Positions 12,242 to 25,842 are shown, counted from the stretch's first letter. The stretch is DNA of 64,000 nucleotides from Isoetes taiwanensis (GCA_021234155.1 JAJEKV010000520.1:98086-162085), one strand, 5' to 3'. The notes: generated by a model not told the origin, from the letters alone. Made by a program: numbers and translations.

Positions 12242-12268
12242 GGCCGTCCATCTTTGAGATGGACGGCC
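12242..12268. repeat. Perfect 12-bp hairpin at unit start
   Basis: GGCCGTCCATCT and AGATGGACGGCC are perfect inverted repeats separated by TTG. The copy-2 equivalent (about 20437-20463) has one mismatch. A related start, TGTAGAGATTCATCCTGGCC, occurs at about 34918 without the hairpin. The hairpin marks the left edge of the 8.2-kb unit and may be a structural terminus of an element. No U-tract follows, so a terminator reading has no basis. Confidence 0.75.
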
Positions 12269-13659
12269 CGTGACGGCAAGCTACCCACGTAATACCCCAA
12301 GCATCCCCCCTTATTTGGGGCTTTTAACTGGCCCTTGAAATTGGGGCATTTTATCTAGACCATCGATTAACATTTTTGGGGCTTTTCATATGGGTCGTTT
12401 CGGATTTGAGCCCCTTTATTTGGGGCTTTTCATATTGGCCGCCGGATTTGAGGATAATCTAAACCGCTCGAGCAAGAGCTTTGTTGGTTATGGCGACGAC
12501 AGGGCCGTCCCGCCGGTTGTCCCCGGACGTTGGATCCAAACTAGTGAAGGTCGGGCAACCGATTTTCTCGAAAGAAAGAGCCATTTTTCTTTGCATTCTT
12601 GGATTTTGGCTTCAACTCTACGAATGCCTTTGTGGCAAAATTGAGTTTTGCAAATATTTGGTATGCAAAGGGCTTCCCGCATGCATCTAAATAATCCTCG
12701 CCCATTTCGCTCCTCGAGAGTTTCATTAGAATTCTTCGATGCCTAGATCTCCTAGATCAGGTCGGAATCGCAGTTATTAGCCCAGGAAAGTTGCACCCAA
12801 AACCAAGGGCCACCTTTTGGTTTTGTAAGCAACGGTATTATAGGCAAGAAGCTAGGCTTCTAGATTATTCTCTCGTGGCCTTTTTAATGTATTCCATACG
12901 GGAACTACTCATCCGGCTAGATTATGCATTTCTAAGTAGCATGGGCTTGGTTGTGACACATGAATGGTGCAGATTGTGCGTGTTGCGCCGAATCGAAGCT
13001 GTTAAATGTATTTAATTGCTTGGCATTTCAAATCAAAATAAGGTATGGTTGTTCTTGGCTAGGTTTTGTTTCTCGAATGAGTTGCAATAACTTGCGTGTT
13101 GTGTGTAGATTTTCTTTGTGTGAAGTAGTGGAGTGCTCTTTCATTTATATACCGCTATCACGATCTAGTGATGAATCCATCAATTAGTGCTTTCCTTTAG
13201 GGCCCAAAATTATCATCCCAAAGACAGACTTCCCTCTCGCTGCTTGTGCATGCTCATCGATTGTCACCCATGTGTTCAAACTAGAAGCTAAAGCAAATCC
13301 TTTGGACCGTGCAACTAGAATTGTGAGGTAAAATCTGAAATTGCATGTTACGGTCCAAGTCGCCTAATATAATGTGCAAGCTCTGTCGGTAGGAGCCAAG
13401 ACTTTATCGAATTTGGAAACCAAAGATCGGCGATTCGAAAGCATTAACTAATGTCTATCTTTTCATGGCTTCGTAACCAACTCAAAGCTTGTCGTGATTT
13501 GATAGCTACAATCACATTTTATGGTAAGAGAAATAATTTGGACTAGCAAAGCAAATATCAAACTTCGCCATAGATGTTCACAATTGCATGCACATTTTCT
13601 TTTTTAAGTGCATTTAAGTTCTTAAGCATCTTTGCATTAGAAATTGAGACCGCATCTCC

Positions 13660-15400
13660 TTTCAAGGAAAACGATAAGTTCTACTTGCCAGCCAAAAAGC
13701 AAGCCTGGGATTTAGAAACATTCCGGTTTATTTGACATGTTTACATAATGAATTTGAAAAATATGCACCTAATGACTTTGGTAGATCATTCTTTGAGCTT
13801 TTCAACGATGCTCATATTTGAGAAAGAGTTTGTTTGCTCAAGTTATGGCTCTCTTTCTACATCGCTGTAAAATTAGAACAAGAAATGCATTTTGCCATGT
13901 TTGGCCCATTTACGAGGGAATCTGAAATTTGTGTCCCTAGGAATATTCTTAGGTCTTCCCTTGATCTTTTCAATGGATACTCTTTGCTGTGAAGATAGAG
14001 CTTGCATTTGAAAGTTATGTTAGATTTCTTACAGCCACCAACAAGCTTCAAAATGGTGAAAGGTAAAGTTGCGGCTTTTTCCACAATAATATACTATTGC
14101 CATCTTTTGTTGAATGATTCAAATTTCCTCCGCTTTTTCAAGCGTGTTATTTGTCCTTTATTTGTTTGTTTTTTGGCGGAGAAAATTTCTCCTTTCCAAG
14201 AATGCCACAATCAGTCCATCCGCACATAGGTGAATGCCTTTTCCATCTCACTATTTGTAGGTTTGTTTGTAATGCTTCCACAAAGTAGCAAATCCTTATA
14301 TGTAGGCAAGTGAATGTACAAAAGAAGCTGATTAATTTGTTGTTTGTTGGAGATGGAATAAGCAAAATGATCATTACGCGAAGCTTTAAGCAGAATGTCC
14401 AACAAAGTGGGGTGACAAGATTCAACTCAGCCACGAGTAAGTAGCTCACAACCAAGCTTTTTCCAAATTTCAAGCGCAAGATCTCTCCCGACAGTTCCAT
14501 TTTAGTGACTTTTTTTTTGGCGCGGTGATATCAGCTTTTGAATTTTTGGGAATGAACTTCTTGTAAAGGTGATATCAGCTTTGAATTTCTTGTGCACCTA
14601 GCAATATGTTTAGGTCTTCCCTTCATCTTTTCAAGGGATACTCTTGTGCAAAGATAGAGTTTGCATTTGAAACTTATGTTTAAGTTCTTATCATGAGCGA
14701 AAAAGCAAGCCTTGGATTTAGAAACATTCTGGTTTATTTGACATGTTTACATAATGAATTTGAAAAATATGCACCTAACGACTTTGGTAGATCATTCTTT
14801 GAGCTTTTCAACGCATGCTCATATTTGAGAAACAGAGTTTGTTTGCTCAAGTTATGGCTCTCTTTCTACACTGCTGTAAAATTAGAACAGAAATGCATTT
14901 TGCCATGTTTGGCCCATTTACAGTAGGAATCTGAAATTTGTGTCCCTAGCAATATTCTTAGGTCTTCCCTTGAACTTTTCAATGGATACTCTTTTGCTGT
15001 GAAGATAGAGCTTGCATTTGAAAGTTATGTTAGATTTTTACAGCCAGGTCAACAAGCTTCAAAATGGTGAAAGGTAAAGTTGCGGCTTTTCCACAATAAT
15101 AGGTACCAGCTAAGAGTTGCAGTTAAGAGACGATGGTTCAGTTCATAATATGCCAGCAAAGGTAAGCATATTTGGGCCAATGGGTATGTAGTCCTGGCCA
15201 TGATCCTCTTACTATTGCCGCCTTTTGTTGAATGATTCAAATTGCCTCCGCTTTTTTTTTTTTGTCCTTTATTTGTCCTTTATTTGTTTGTTTTTGGCGT
15301 GCACACAATCAGTCCATCTGCATATAGGTGAATGCCTTTTCCATCTCACTATTTGTAGGTGTATATATTTGTTTAGCGTGTTTGCAACACATGCAAGCAA
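13660..15400 (+). repeat. Internal 1.0-kb tandem repeats in unit copy 1
   Basis: Two imperfect head-to-tail repeats share TTTGACATGTTTACATAATG (about 13733 and 14738) and about 300 following bases. Each contains a 60-80 codon frame, one reading EFEKYAPNDFGRSFFELFNA. The frame is interrupted in the first repeat and open at 14693-14926 in the second. No known domain is recognised. Confidence 0.8.
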
Positions 15401-15959
15401 AGATGATCCGAGCACATGTAAGTGGGCGCACAAGTAATTATTGGATTAGGCAACTATTGTTAAATTTAATCGTGTTATTACATGAAATACAATCATTGAA
15501 AGCTATACTACACGCGGTTAAGGGAATGAAGGGTTTAAATTTCTTTATCATATGAAACTCAAAGGCTTGGTAATTGACAAAGCAAGCTTTTCAACCTCAT
15601 GGATGCATGAAGATACGTGCTCATTATTTCTAAAAATTATAACCATTATAGTTGCTCATTCTTTGTGATGACTACTTGGCTATTTCAAAAATTGTGATCC
15701 AATCCAACACAAATGGTGATGGTGTCTATTTTTCAAAGAATTTGTGATCCAACACAACCAAAAGAATTTCCATGGAAATATGATCAAGGAAGGTCTTGTT
15801 GCTTGACTATACAAAGTGGGGGTTTACAAAGATGGAGCTAGCGAGCATGTTTAGTTTGAGACAAAGCGATATTGCAGCTTTTCCCCAAGGGAATGTCTTG
15901 CACTTGGGATTGTCTAGAAGTCGCTAAAAAAATACTACCCAATGCACCCTTAATGAAAA

Positions 15960-16830
15960 GCATTCAGGTTTGGCCAAGTAGAGTGTGCATATATTTTGGC
16001 CGAGACAAAGGCATCACCTTTGCTCACATTTCTTACTGTGTAGAAACTTTTAAAACCAAGTTTGTATTACAAGATCGACATGATTTATTAGGCATGCAAG
16101 GTGTATCCATGCATGGACTATCGCAGATGGTTTAGAATCTGATATCACCTTAGGGAATGGTCTTGTGGATTTATATGCATAGTGTGAGAGCTTGAGGAGG
16201 CACAAAGAGTCTTCAACAGACCGCCAAATCGTGATATAGTATCATGGAATGCAATGATTGAGGGATATGCCGAAACCAACAAAAGCTGCATCGCCTTTGA
16301 ATATTATGATGCATTGCAAATTGAAGGAGCGGAGCCAAGCAAAGTTACGCTTTTAAGTCTCTTGAAGGTGTGTGGCATACCGGGCACCGCAGTAACAAAG
16401 CGTACATTCCATGAAAATATTGTTGAGAGTGAGCTCCAAACCGACGCTGTGGGGAACATCCTTATGTTTATGGTTGTTAAACCGGGCACTTGTGGGAGGC
16501 ATATAAAGTCTTCAATTGTATGCCAAAGCACGACGTAATTTCATGGACAACAATGATTGGAGGATATGGCCGGTTTGGCAGGTCGGGAGTTCCGCAGATT
16601 TGTTTGAGGAAATGCAATATAATGCCATTAAAGGTATGATGTGGCATTTGTTGGCATTCTTAATGATTCAAAGAATGTTGGATTAGTGGAGGAGGGTATG
16701 TGGTATTTCGAAGTATGAAACAATGGCATGGCATCCAAGTGAATGCAATGCATATGGATTGCATGGTGGATCTTCTTGGTCGTAAGGTGATTCCTTAGAG
16801 GCGAAAATTTGTCTGATGCTCTTCATAACT
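15960..16830 (+). pseudogene. PLS-class PPR protein fragment, copy 1
   Basis: Reading across frames gives GLESDITLGNGLVDLYA, a TAG where family members have Lys, then CESLEEA, then a degraded VFNRxPNRDIVSWNAMIEGY and EPSKVTLLSLLKVCG. These are consecutive PLS-type PPR motifs of the kind that edit or process organelle transcripts in plants. Later repeats (KHDVISWTTMIGGYG) are present in DNA but broken by shifts. No E or DYW domain follows before the stop near 16817. Many of its lesions are absent from copy 2 and sit at CAG or CTG triplets. Confidence 0.75.
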
Positions 16831-17317
16831 AGGTCTAATACCTAGTTTGATGATATGAAAATACTTATGATATAAGTTTGTTTGGAACTTGATCGACATT
16901 TCTAGATCTTTTGGACATGTATATTGCTCAAAATCAAAGGGCTTTTCAAAACTAAGCCCTAGATGTGCGGTACTTGTGAACGATATTAATGAGAGCTATG
17001 TCCAAGAACCGAAGTTCATTTATATACTATCTACATCTACTTCAAGACTCCTCTTTTCCTTCTAATTCTCAAATTTCATCACGTTTAGTTGGTTTAGTTG
17101 GTTTTTGTGGGCTCGGACCATTGATCTTCTTTTTGGCCTCCGAACCTAATTTAGAATTGCCCGCAAATTAATGCCATTACATTATATCAAGTATTTGAGG
17201 GGATCAACTATGCCATCATGTTGTTGTAGTTATATTTCGCTCTAGGTTGTTTGTATGCGATTTTAACTTTCGTGTTTTATAGCAAGGGTGCATTATCGAT
17301 TTTTCGCATCGTTACGA

Positions 17318-17640
17318 TGCGCCAAGTATGAAGTCGAGTTGGAGAAGAGGACAGCTTTTGAAAGGTGAGTTTTTGCATGCAAGTTCTTCAAAGATTAGGC
17401 ATAAAAAGCTACAGTTACATCTAGATTTAGCGCAGAATGGCATATTGTAGCAAACATTGGAATTCAGGCTTGAAGTTCATGCAACGAAAAAGGCTATGTT
17501 GCATATGATTATAATTCTAATGTGTTATTGTCACAGAGAGCAAGCCAGCTCAAGTTTAAACAAGGCCGTTGCATCTATGAAGAAAGGTGAAACCGCAACC
17601 ATTTGGATTGCTCGAATATATCCTCTTGCCATTGCCCTGT
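17318..17640 (+). pseudogene. FKBP-type peptidyl-prolyl isomerase fragment, copy 1
   Basis: One putative exon ends YEVELEKRTAFE before GTGAGTTT (17365). A second encodes ASSSLNKAVASMKKGETATI, matching the conserved FKBP core (A-V-x-x-M-K-K-G-E followed by I-x-P-E-Y) of plant multi-domain FKBPs, which catalyse proline isomerisation and act as chaperone partners. Both splice acceptors found in copy 2 are altered here (GCAG changed to GCGC and to GTG), and PEY has become RIYP. No complete FKBP domain or TPR is present. Confidence 0.5.
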
Positions 17641-18849
17641 GCATAGTATTTTTTTTGCCTTGCAATGTCAAACTTGATCAATTGGTCGAGCTTTTTACTA
17701 GATGCATGTGGAATTGAATTTTAGTTGCAAAGATAATTTTAAATTGTTGCAAAGGCAAACAGATCTAGCAGAGGAGTTATATGGGGATGCATATGTGTCG
17801 TGGCAACCGCCAAGCTCCATGCTTCAAGGCATCTACTCACCGCCTTTGCCATAGCCATTTAAGGCAAAACTTGATATCAAGATTGCTATTCGGATAAAAG
17901 GGCAACAAAATCATGATACATTCATAGCTCCTCAGATATCCTTTTGAAAAAATTGAATGCAAATAAATGCTTACCAATGCACATGTAAGATCAGATTTGC
18001 CAAATTTGCCATCAAATATCCCCGGCGCCGAAAAATTAGAGGTGCATCAGCCAATTTTAGCACAAGAATTGAATGTCTACTTTCTTAAACGGAATCGTGG
18101 TTTTCAAATTTTTCATGGTTCTTGAAACTATTAGCTTAGATATTGCAATACCCAAACGCATGTAGTTATTATTCATTGCAGATCTAAAACTTAAGCGGCA
18201 CATGCTTCATGCATTATGCTCAAAGATGTTGGTTGCATTACTTAGCTAAGATAAATTTCGGGAGGCTCTTGCATGTAACAATGCATCGGGTCAGAGCATT
18301 AAGCCAACTTTTCATGTCATCCGGGCAGCCTTGGGAATACTAGTTCCTCGGTCTAAGGTGAGAGATATTCTCAATATCAATTTTAACCTCAACATGGAAT
18401 AAGAATATGAAATTCATTTTGTTTATAGATTCAACCACTTCTATGGTCGGCATGTATGATGCGACAGAAGTGCATTTATAGTTTTTTTGAGATCAAATGG
18501 TCTTCCGGGTCAGATAATACATCCATCATCTCTTCTAACCCGTAATTTAGTGGACTCAATTGAATGGAGAGCAATTTCGGTTGATAATCCGGCTGGCCGT
18601 GCACGGGCTTTGAACAACATTTTCAACAAAGATTGATCTTATGGGTGGAGATGTGTTTATCATAAAAATGGGGCGAGAGCTGGTTACACAGTCTTGGGCT
18701 TCCTATTTGAACCATGAAGCTCCTTACCGGAGGGGATGTTTAAACAACATTTCTAAAATCTTTATGTCGACTTATTTTATTTGATATACATGTGGTTGTG
18801 CAAGTGTGTTGAGTATGCATTTTAATCGTCGTCTTTCCTTGCATTTATG

Positions 18850-19372
18850 ACAAAGATGCTGCAACTCAATATATGTTTAGCATTCATAATGACATGTTCT
18901 TGAACTTTAGTTTATGATAATCATGAACGAAATAAATCATGTTAAAAACTTGGTTTTTTTAGTGTTCTTTATTAAACACAACCTTTCAATAGATCTGGAA
19001 TATGAGATTAGAGTAAGCATAACGGATTTTAACGTGCCATAACTTATGCCCACAACACAAGTCGAGGGCTTATCAAAACATTTGGCAACAAAGATTGAAC
19101 ATGACCGCATAATGAGTGGTGCAACCGCGGAAGCATTTAATCTCGACACGACAAAGATGCTGCAACTTAATGTATGTTTAGCCTTTGTAATGACAAGTTC
19201 TTGAACTTTAGTTTATGATAATCATGAAGGAAATGAAGCATATTAAAAGCTTGGGTTTTTCAGTGTTCTTTCAATAAAGTCAATCTTTCAATACATCTGG
19301 AATGTGTATTAGCGTAGGCATAACCCTTTCTAACACGTGCCGTAATTTATGCCCATAACACAAGTCGATGGT
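18850..19372 (+). repeat. Tandem repeats of 220-300 bp in copy 1
   Basis: Two imperfect head-to-tail repeats both begin ACAAAGATGCTGCAACT and include TTGAACTTTAGTTTATGATA and a shared TTATGCCCA block. The same pair lies at about 26999-27515 in copy 2. They are non-coding. Confidence 0.8.
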
Positions 19373-19654
19373 GATAAATATAGAGGGAAATTTAAAAAAT
19401 CCCCCTATGTTCTATCTTATTTATCAAAATATCCATGTATTTTACAATATTGTCAAAATGCCCTAAAATGGGCTATGACGCTACGAGAGAAGAGCAAAAT
19501 GGCTTATTCTTATGGGAAGCTTAACAGAATCTAGGTGAATGGTAATAAAATTTAAGGGAAAGAAATTAAAACGAATGGAGTTGGGAGTTTAACTGTAGTG
19601 TTGATTGTGGTTTGATCGAAGGTTGACCAAGGTAGAAGAAACCAAGGGAAAACC

Positions 19655-19838
19655 AAGGGGATCTTAGAGAATCGTTCACAGTCGGTTTGTTTTGCAAGGG
19701 AATCTTCATAGAATCTAAGAGAAACTACGTAGAATCTTGGAGAATCTAGAATCTTGGGAATCTAGAGAAATGTCAAGAGAATCTTAGGGAATCTGTGGGA
19801 AGCTCAAGAGAATATTTGAAAATCTAGGAGAATCTAAT
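19655..19838 (+). repeat. AGAATCTAGG-type array inside unit copy 1
   Basis: A shorter relative of the array at 11373-12216, with modules such as GGGAATCTTCATAGAATCTA. It lies just before the right-hand end of the 8.2-kb unit. Confidence 0.8.
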
Positions 19839-21829
19839 GTTTGCTATGTTTTTTTGTTAATTTGATGCAATCCAAAATGGAATTCGACGAGGGAACAGTC
19901 TAACAAAGATATGTATCTCCTTTTACTTCTTTGTGAAACTCTGAGGTATTCCTTCTTAATGCCATGCTATTGTGAAGTTTTGCACATACCTCACTTGGGA
20001 ATGTTCGATACTAGTCATGTGCACTTCTCAAATAAATTTTTTATTTTTGAAGGAAGAAAGCATCAATATTTTCCCATATAGAGATTGGTTAAAAAAAAAT
20101 TAAATAAATGTGTGAGAACATCATAGGATCCCCACACATAATATGAAAAAATTTCGCTTGCACTCTGTTGCTAGACCATAAATTACACTTTTTTAAAATT
20201 AAAAGATTAGATTGTCAAACAATTATATTTTATGACAGAGACTATAAAACTATATGGCAATGTTTTTTACTACAATATTGGGTACTGATCTATTTAAGCC
20301 TAGATTTTTCTTCCCCATCTTCATAACCCATAGCTCAAACACCCATTTATAGTACAAATACTTGTATATCCTTATCCTTATCCTTATATATATACAATTA
20401 TATGGAGGTCTGGATCATGGTGTAGAGATTGATCTCGGCCATCCATCTCTGAGATGGACGGCCCAGACCGTGCCACCTCGTAACACCCCAAGCATCCCCC
20501 TTATTTGGGGCTTTTAATCTCGGCCCTTGAAATTGGGGCATTTTATCTAGACCGTCGATTAAAATTATTTGGGGCTTTTCATATGGGTCGTCGGATTTGA
20601 GCCCCCTTTATTTGGGGCTTTTCATATTGGCCGTCGGATTTGAGGATAATCTAAACTGTTCGAGCAGTAGCTTTGTTGGGTATGGCGACAGAGGCGGCTG
20701 TCCTGGACGTTGGATCCAAACTAGTGAAGGCTGGCAACCGATTTTCTCAGAAAGAGCCGATTTTTCTTTGCATTCTTGGATTTTGGCTTCAACTCTACGA
20801 ATGCCTTTATGGCAAAATTGGAGTTTTGCAAATATTTGGTATGCAAAGGGCTTCTGGCATGCATCTAAATCCGTTTGCCGGAATCCTCCCCGCCCATTTC
20901 GTTCCTCAGGAGTTTCATTAGAATTCTTCTGATGCCTACATCTCCTAGATCAGGTCGGAACTGCAGCTAATAGCAGCTAATAGCCTGTGTTGCACATAAA
21001 AACCAAGGGCCAGCCTTTTGGTTCTGTAAGCAACGGGTATTATAGGCAAGAAGCTAGGCTTCTAGATTATTCTCTCTGTGGCCTTTTTTAATGTATTCCA
21101 TACTGGGAACTACTCATCTGGCTAGATTATGCATTTCTAAGTAGCATGGGCTTGGTTGTGACACATGAATGGTGCAGATTGTGCAGGTTGGCAGCGGAAT
21201 CGAAAGCACAACAGACGAATTGCTTGGCATTTCGAAACCAAAATAAGGTATGGTTGTTCTTGGCTAGGTTTTGTTTCTGAATGAGTTGCAATAACTTGCA
21301 GGTTGTGTGTAGATTTTCTTTGTGTGAAGTAGTGGAGTGCTCTTTCATTTATATACCGTTATCACGATCTAGTGATGAATCCATCAATTAGTGCTTTCCT
21401 TTAGGGCCTAAAATTATCATCCCAGCGCAGACCCCTCTCTGCTGCTTGTGCATGCTCATCAGTGTCACCGATGTGTTCAAACTAGAAGCTAAGCAAATCC
21501 TTTGGACTATGCAACTATGAGGTAAAATCTGAAATTGCATGTTAGACATGTCCAAGCTGCCTAATATAATGTGCAAGCCTGTCGGTAGGAGCCAGCACTT
21601 TATCGAATTTGGAAACCAGCACTGGCGATTCTAAGGATTAACCAATGTCTATCTTTCATGGCTTCGTGTAACCAACTCAAAGCTTGCTGCATTTGATAGC
21701 TACAGTCACATTTTATGGTAAGAGAAATAATTCGGACTAGCAGTTATCGAAACTTCTGCCATAGATGTTCACAATTGCATGCACATTTTCTTTTTTTAAG
21801 TGCATTTAAGTTCTTAAGCATCTTTGCAT

Positions 21830-23540
21830 TAGAAATTGAGACCGCATCTCCTTTCAAGGAAAACGATAAGTTCTTACTGCCAGCCAAAAAGCAAGCCTTG
21901 GATTTAGAAACATTCTGGTTCATTTGACATGTTTACATAATGAATTTGAAAAATATGCACCTAACGACTTTGGTAGATCATTCTTTGAGCTTTTCAACGC
22001 ATGCTCATATTTGAGAAACAGAGTTTGTTTGCTCAAGTTATGGCTCTCTTTCTACACTGCTGTAAAATTAGAACAGCAAATGCATTTTGCCATGTTTGGC
22101 CCATTTACAGTAGGAATCTGAAATTTGTGTCCCTAGCAATATTCTTAGGTCTTCCCTTGATCTTTTCAATGGATACTCTTGCTGTGAAGATAGAGCTTGC
22201 ATTTGAAAGTTATGTTAGATTTCTTACAGCCAGTAACCAAGCTTCAAAATGGTGAAAGGTAAAGTTGCGGCTTTTTCCACAATAATAGGTACCAGCTAAT
22301 CCTCTTACTATTGCCATCTTTTGTTGAATGATTCAAATTGCCTCTGGCTTTTTCGCAGGTTATTTGTCATTTATTTGTTTGTTTTTTGGCGTGGAGAAAA
22401 TTTCTCCTTTCCAAGAATGCCACAATCAGTCCATCTGCACATAGGTGAATGCCTTTTCCATCTCACTATTTGTAGGTTTGTTTGTAATGTTTCCACAAAG
22501 TGGCAAATCCTTATATGTAGGCAAGTGAATGTACAAAAGAAGCTGATTAATTTGTTGTTTGTTGGAGATGGAATAGGCAAAATGATCATTACATTGAAGT
22601 TTTAAGCAGGAATGTCCAACAAAGTGGGGTGACAAGATTCAACTCAGCCACGAGTAAGTAGCTCACAACTAAGCTTTTTCCAAGTTTCAAGCGCAAGATC
22701 TCTCCTGACAGTTCCATTTTAGTGACCTTTTTTTTTGCTTCTGCGGTGATATCAGCTTGGAATTTCTTGGGAATGAACTTCTTGTGCGGTGTTATCAGCT
22801 TTGAATTTCTTGTGCACCTAGCAATATGTTTAGGTCTTCCCTTCATCTTTCCAAGGGATACTCTTGCTGCAAAGATAGAGTTTGCATTTGAAAGTTATGT
22901 TTAAGTTCTTACTGCCAGCCAGAAAGCAAGCCTTGGATTTAGAAACATTCTGGTTTATTTGACATGTTTACATAATGAATTTGAAAAATATGCACCTAAC
23001 GACTTTGGTAGATCATTATTTGAGCTTTTCAACGCATGCTCATATTTGAGAAACAGAGTTTGTTTGCTCAAGTTATGGCTCTCTTTCTACACTGCTGTAA
23101 AATTAGAACAGCAAATGCATTTTGCCATGTCTGGCCCATTTACAGTAGGAATCTGAAATTTGTGTCCCTAGCAATATTCTTAGGTCTTCCCTTGATCTTT
23201 TCAATGGATACTCTTGCTGTGAAGATAGAGCTTGCATTTGAAAGTTATGTTAGATTTCTTACAGCCAGTCAACAGGCTTCAAAATGGTGAAAGGTAAAGT
23301 TGTGGCTTTTCCACAATAATAGGTACCAGCTAAGAGTTGCAGTTAAGAGACAGAAGTTCAGTTCATAATATGCCAGCAAGGTAAGCATATTTGGGCCAAT
23401 GGGTATGTAGTCCTGGCCATGATCCTCTTACTATTGCCATCGGCGTGGAGAAAATTTCTCCTTTCCAAGAATGCCACAATCAGTCCATCTGCACATCGGT
23501 GAATGCCTTTTCCATCTCACTATTTGTAGGTGTATATATT
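21830..23540 (+). repeat. Internal 1.0-kb tandem repeats in unit copy 2
   Basis: These are the counterpart of 13660-15400, with the shared block at about 21926 and 22961. Both contain an open 65-codon frame (21924-22121 and 22959-23156), nearly identical, plus an overlapping 84-codon frame (22001-22255 and 23036-23290). Conservation of both frames probably reflects recent duplication rather than selection. Confidence 0.8.
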
Positions 23541-24149
23541 TGTTCAGCATGTTTGCAACACATGCAAGCAGCATGATCTGGAGCACATGTAAGTGGCAGA
23601 CAAGTAATTATTGGATTAGGCAACTATTGTTAAATTTACTCTGTGTTATTACATGAAATACAATCATTGAAAGCTATACTACACGCGGTTAAGGGAATGA
23701 AGGGTTTAAATTTCTTTATCATATGAAACTCAAAGGCTTGGTAATTGACAAAGCAAGCTTTCTCAACCTCATGGATGCATGTGCCACACTGTATGCACGT
23801 AAGAAGATACGTGCTCATTATTTCGAAAATTATAACCATTATAGTTGCTCATTCTTTGTGATGATTACTTGGCCATTTCGAAAATTGTGATCCAATCCAA
23901 CACAGCGGCTGATGGTGTCTATTTTTTCAGTAAATTTGTGATCCAACACAACCAGTAAATTTCCATGGAAATATGATCAAGGAAGGTCTTGTTGCTTGAC
24001 TATACAAAGTGGGGGTTTACAAAGATGGAGCTAGCGAGCATGTTCAGTTTGAGACAGGCGATATTGCAGTTTTCCCCAAGGGAATGTCTTGCACTTGGGA
24101 TTGTCTAGAAGCTGCGAAAAAATACTACCCTGTGCACCCTTAATGAAAA

Positions 24150-25010
24150 GCATTCAGGTTTGGCCAAGTAGAGTGTGCATATATTTTGGTCGAGACAGTG
24201 CATCACCTTTGCTCACATTTCTTACAGGTAGAAACTTTTAAAAACCAAGTTTGTACTACAAGATCGGCATGATTTATTAGGCATGCAAGGTGTATCCATG
24301 CATGGACTATCGCAGATGGTTTAGAATCTGATATCACCTTAGGGAATGGTCTTGTGGATTTATATGCATAGTGTGAGAGCTTGGAGGAGGCTTCAACAGA
24401 CTGCCAAATCGTGATATAGTATCATGGAATGCAATGATTGAGGGATATGCTGAAACCAACAAAAGCGGCATCGCCTTTGAATATTATGATGCATTGCAAA
24501 TTGAAGGAGCGGAGCCAAGCAAAGTTACGTTTTTAAGTCTCTTGAAGGTGTGTGGCATACTGGCACTGCAGAACAAAGCAGACATTCCATGAAAATATTG
24601 TTGAGAGTGAGCTCCAAACTGACGTTGTGGGGAACAGCCTTATGTTTATGTATGTTAAATCTGGGCACTTGTGGGAGGCATATAAAGTCTTCAATTGTAT
24701 GCCAAAGCACGACGTAATTTCATGGACAACAATGATTGGAGGATATGGCCAGTTTGGCGAGGCTGGGAGTTCTGCGTATTTGTTTGAGGAAATGCAATAT
24801 AATGCCATTAAAGCAGATGATGTAGCATTTGTTGGCATTCTTACTGCATTCAGTAATCCTGGATTAGTGGAGGAGGGTATGTGGTATTTCAGAAGTATGA
24901 AACAATGGCATGGCATCGAAGTGAATGCAATGCATATGGATTGCATGGTGGATCTTCTTGGTCGTGCAGGATTCCTTAGAGGCAGAAAATTTGCTGTATG
25001 CTCTTCATAA
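24150..25010 (+). pseudogene. PLS-class PPR protein fragment, copy 2
   Basis: Better preserved than copy 1. After the shared TAG at DLYA-stop-CESLEEA, the frame continues NRDIVSWNAMIEGYAETNKS to KVTFLSLLKVCGILA, shifts near 24560, then runs open to 25010: KHDVISWTTMIGGYGQFGEA, KADDVAFVGILTAFSNPGLV and MDCMVDLLGRAGFLRG are textbook PLS repeats. The product ends at AVCSS with no E/DYW module, where full editing factors would continue some 150-200 residues. The shared stop, a frameshift and the truncated end make it a pseudogene. Confidence 0.8.
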
Positions 25011-25518
25011 CTAGGTCTAATACCTAGTTTGATGATATGAAAATACTTATGATATAAGTTTGCTTGGAACTTGATCGACATTTCCGAGATCTTTTTGGAC
25101 ATGTATATTGCTCAAATCAGTAGTCAGTTTTCAAAACTAAGCCCTAGATGTGCGGTACTTGTGAACGATATTCGCTGAGAGCTATGTCCAAGAATTGAAG
25201 TTCATTTATATACTATCTACATCTACTTCAGTACTCCTCTTTTTCCTTCTAATTCTTAAATTTCATCACGTTTAGTTAATTTAGTTGGTTTTTTGTGGGC
25301 TCTGGACGATTGATCTTCTTTTGGCCTCTGAACCTAATTTAGAATTGCCTACAAATTAATGCCATTACATTATATCGAAGTATTTGAGGGGATCAACTAT
25401 GCCATCATGCTGTTGTAGTTATATTTCGTTCTAGGTTGTTTGTACGTTCTATGCTCATTTTAACTCAGGTTTTATAGCAAGGGTGCATTACTGATTTTTC
25501 GTTACTGTTACAATGCAG

Positions 25519-25842
25519 TCAAGTATGAAGCTGAGTTGGAGAAGAGGACAGCTTTTGAAAGGTGAGTTTTTGCATGCAGTTCCTTTAGCATTAGGCATAA
25601 AAAGCTACAGTTACATCTAGATTTAGCGCAGAATGGCATATTGTAGCAAACATTGGAATTTAGGCTTGAAGTTCATGCACGAAAAGGCTATGTTGCATAT
25701 GATTATAATTCTAATGCAGGTTATTGTCACAGAGCAAGCCAGCTCAAGTTTAAACAAGGCCGTTGCATCTATGAAGAAAGGTGAAACCGCAACCATTTGG
25801 ATTGCTCCGGAATATATCCTCTTGCCATTGCCCCAGGCATAG
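25519..25842 (+). pseudogene. FKBP-type peptidyl-prolyl isomerase fragment, copy 2
   Basis: A small exon (about 25519-25561) lies between ACAATGCAG and GTGAGTTT and encodes VKYEAELEKRTAFER. A second exon begins after TAATGCAG at 25719 and encodes VIVTEQASSSLNKAVASMKK, then GETATIWIAPEY before a stop. Splice signals and the PEY motif are intact, unlike copy 1. The order V..E.....F, then T-E-x, then A-V-x-S-M-K-K-G-E fits the C-terminal half of one FKBP domain. No upstream or downstream domain was identified, so this is a captured or relict fragment. Confidence 0.55.

Larger units (their letters stand above)
12221..20400 (+). repeat. 8.2-kb duplicated unit, copy 1
   Basis: The unit starts CATGGTGTAGAGATTGATCT, includes a hairpin, internal 1-kb repeats, PPR and FKBP gene fragments and an AGAATCTAGG array, and ends in CAAATACTTGTATAT plus a TA-rich tract. 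The whole is repeated head-to-tail from 20416 with an offset of about 8195 bases. Colinearity extends over the full length, with one obvious 50-base difference (present at about 19556-19605, absent from copy 2) and many small ones. It could be a segmental tandem duplication or two adjacent insertions of a large element that captured gene fragments. Confidence 0.9.

Noticed and set aside
12242-12268. Transcription terminator
   Set aside because: The hairpin has no following U-tract and the genome is eukaryotic; it is better read as a repeat-unit terminus.
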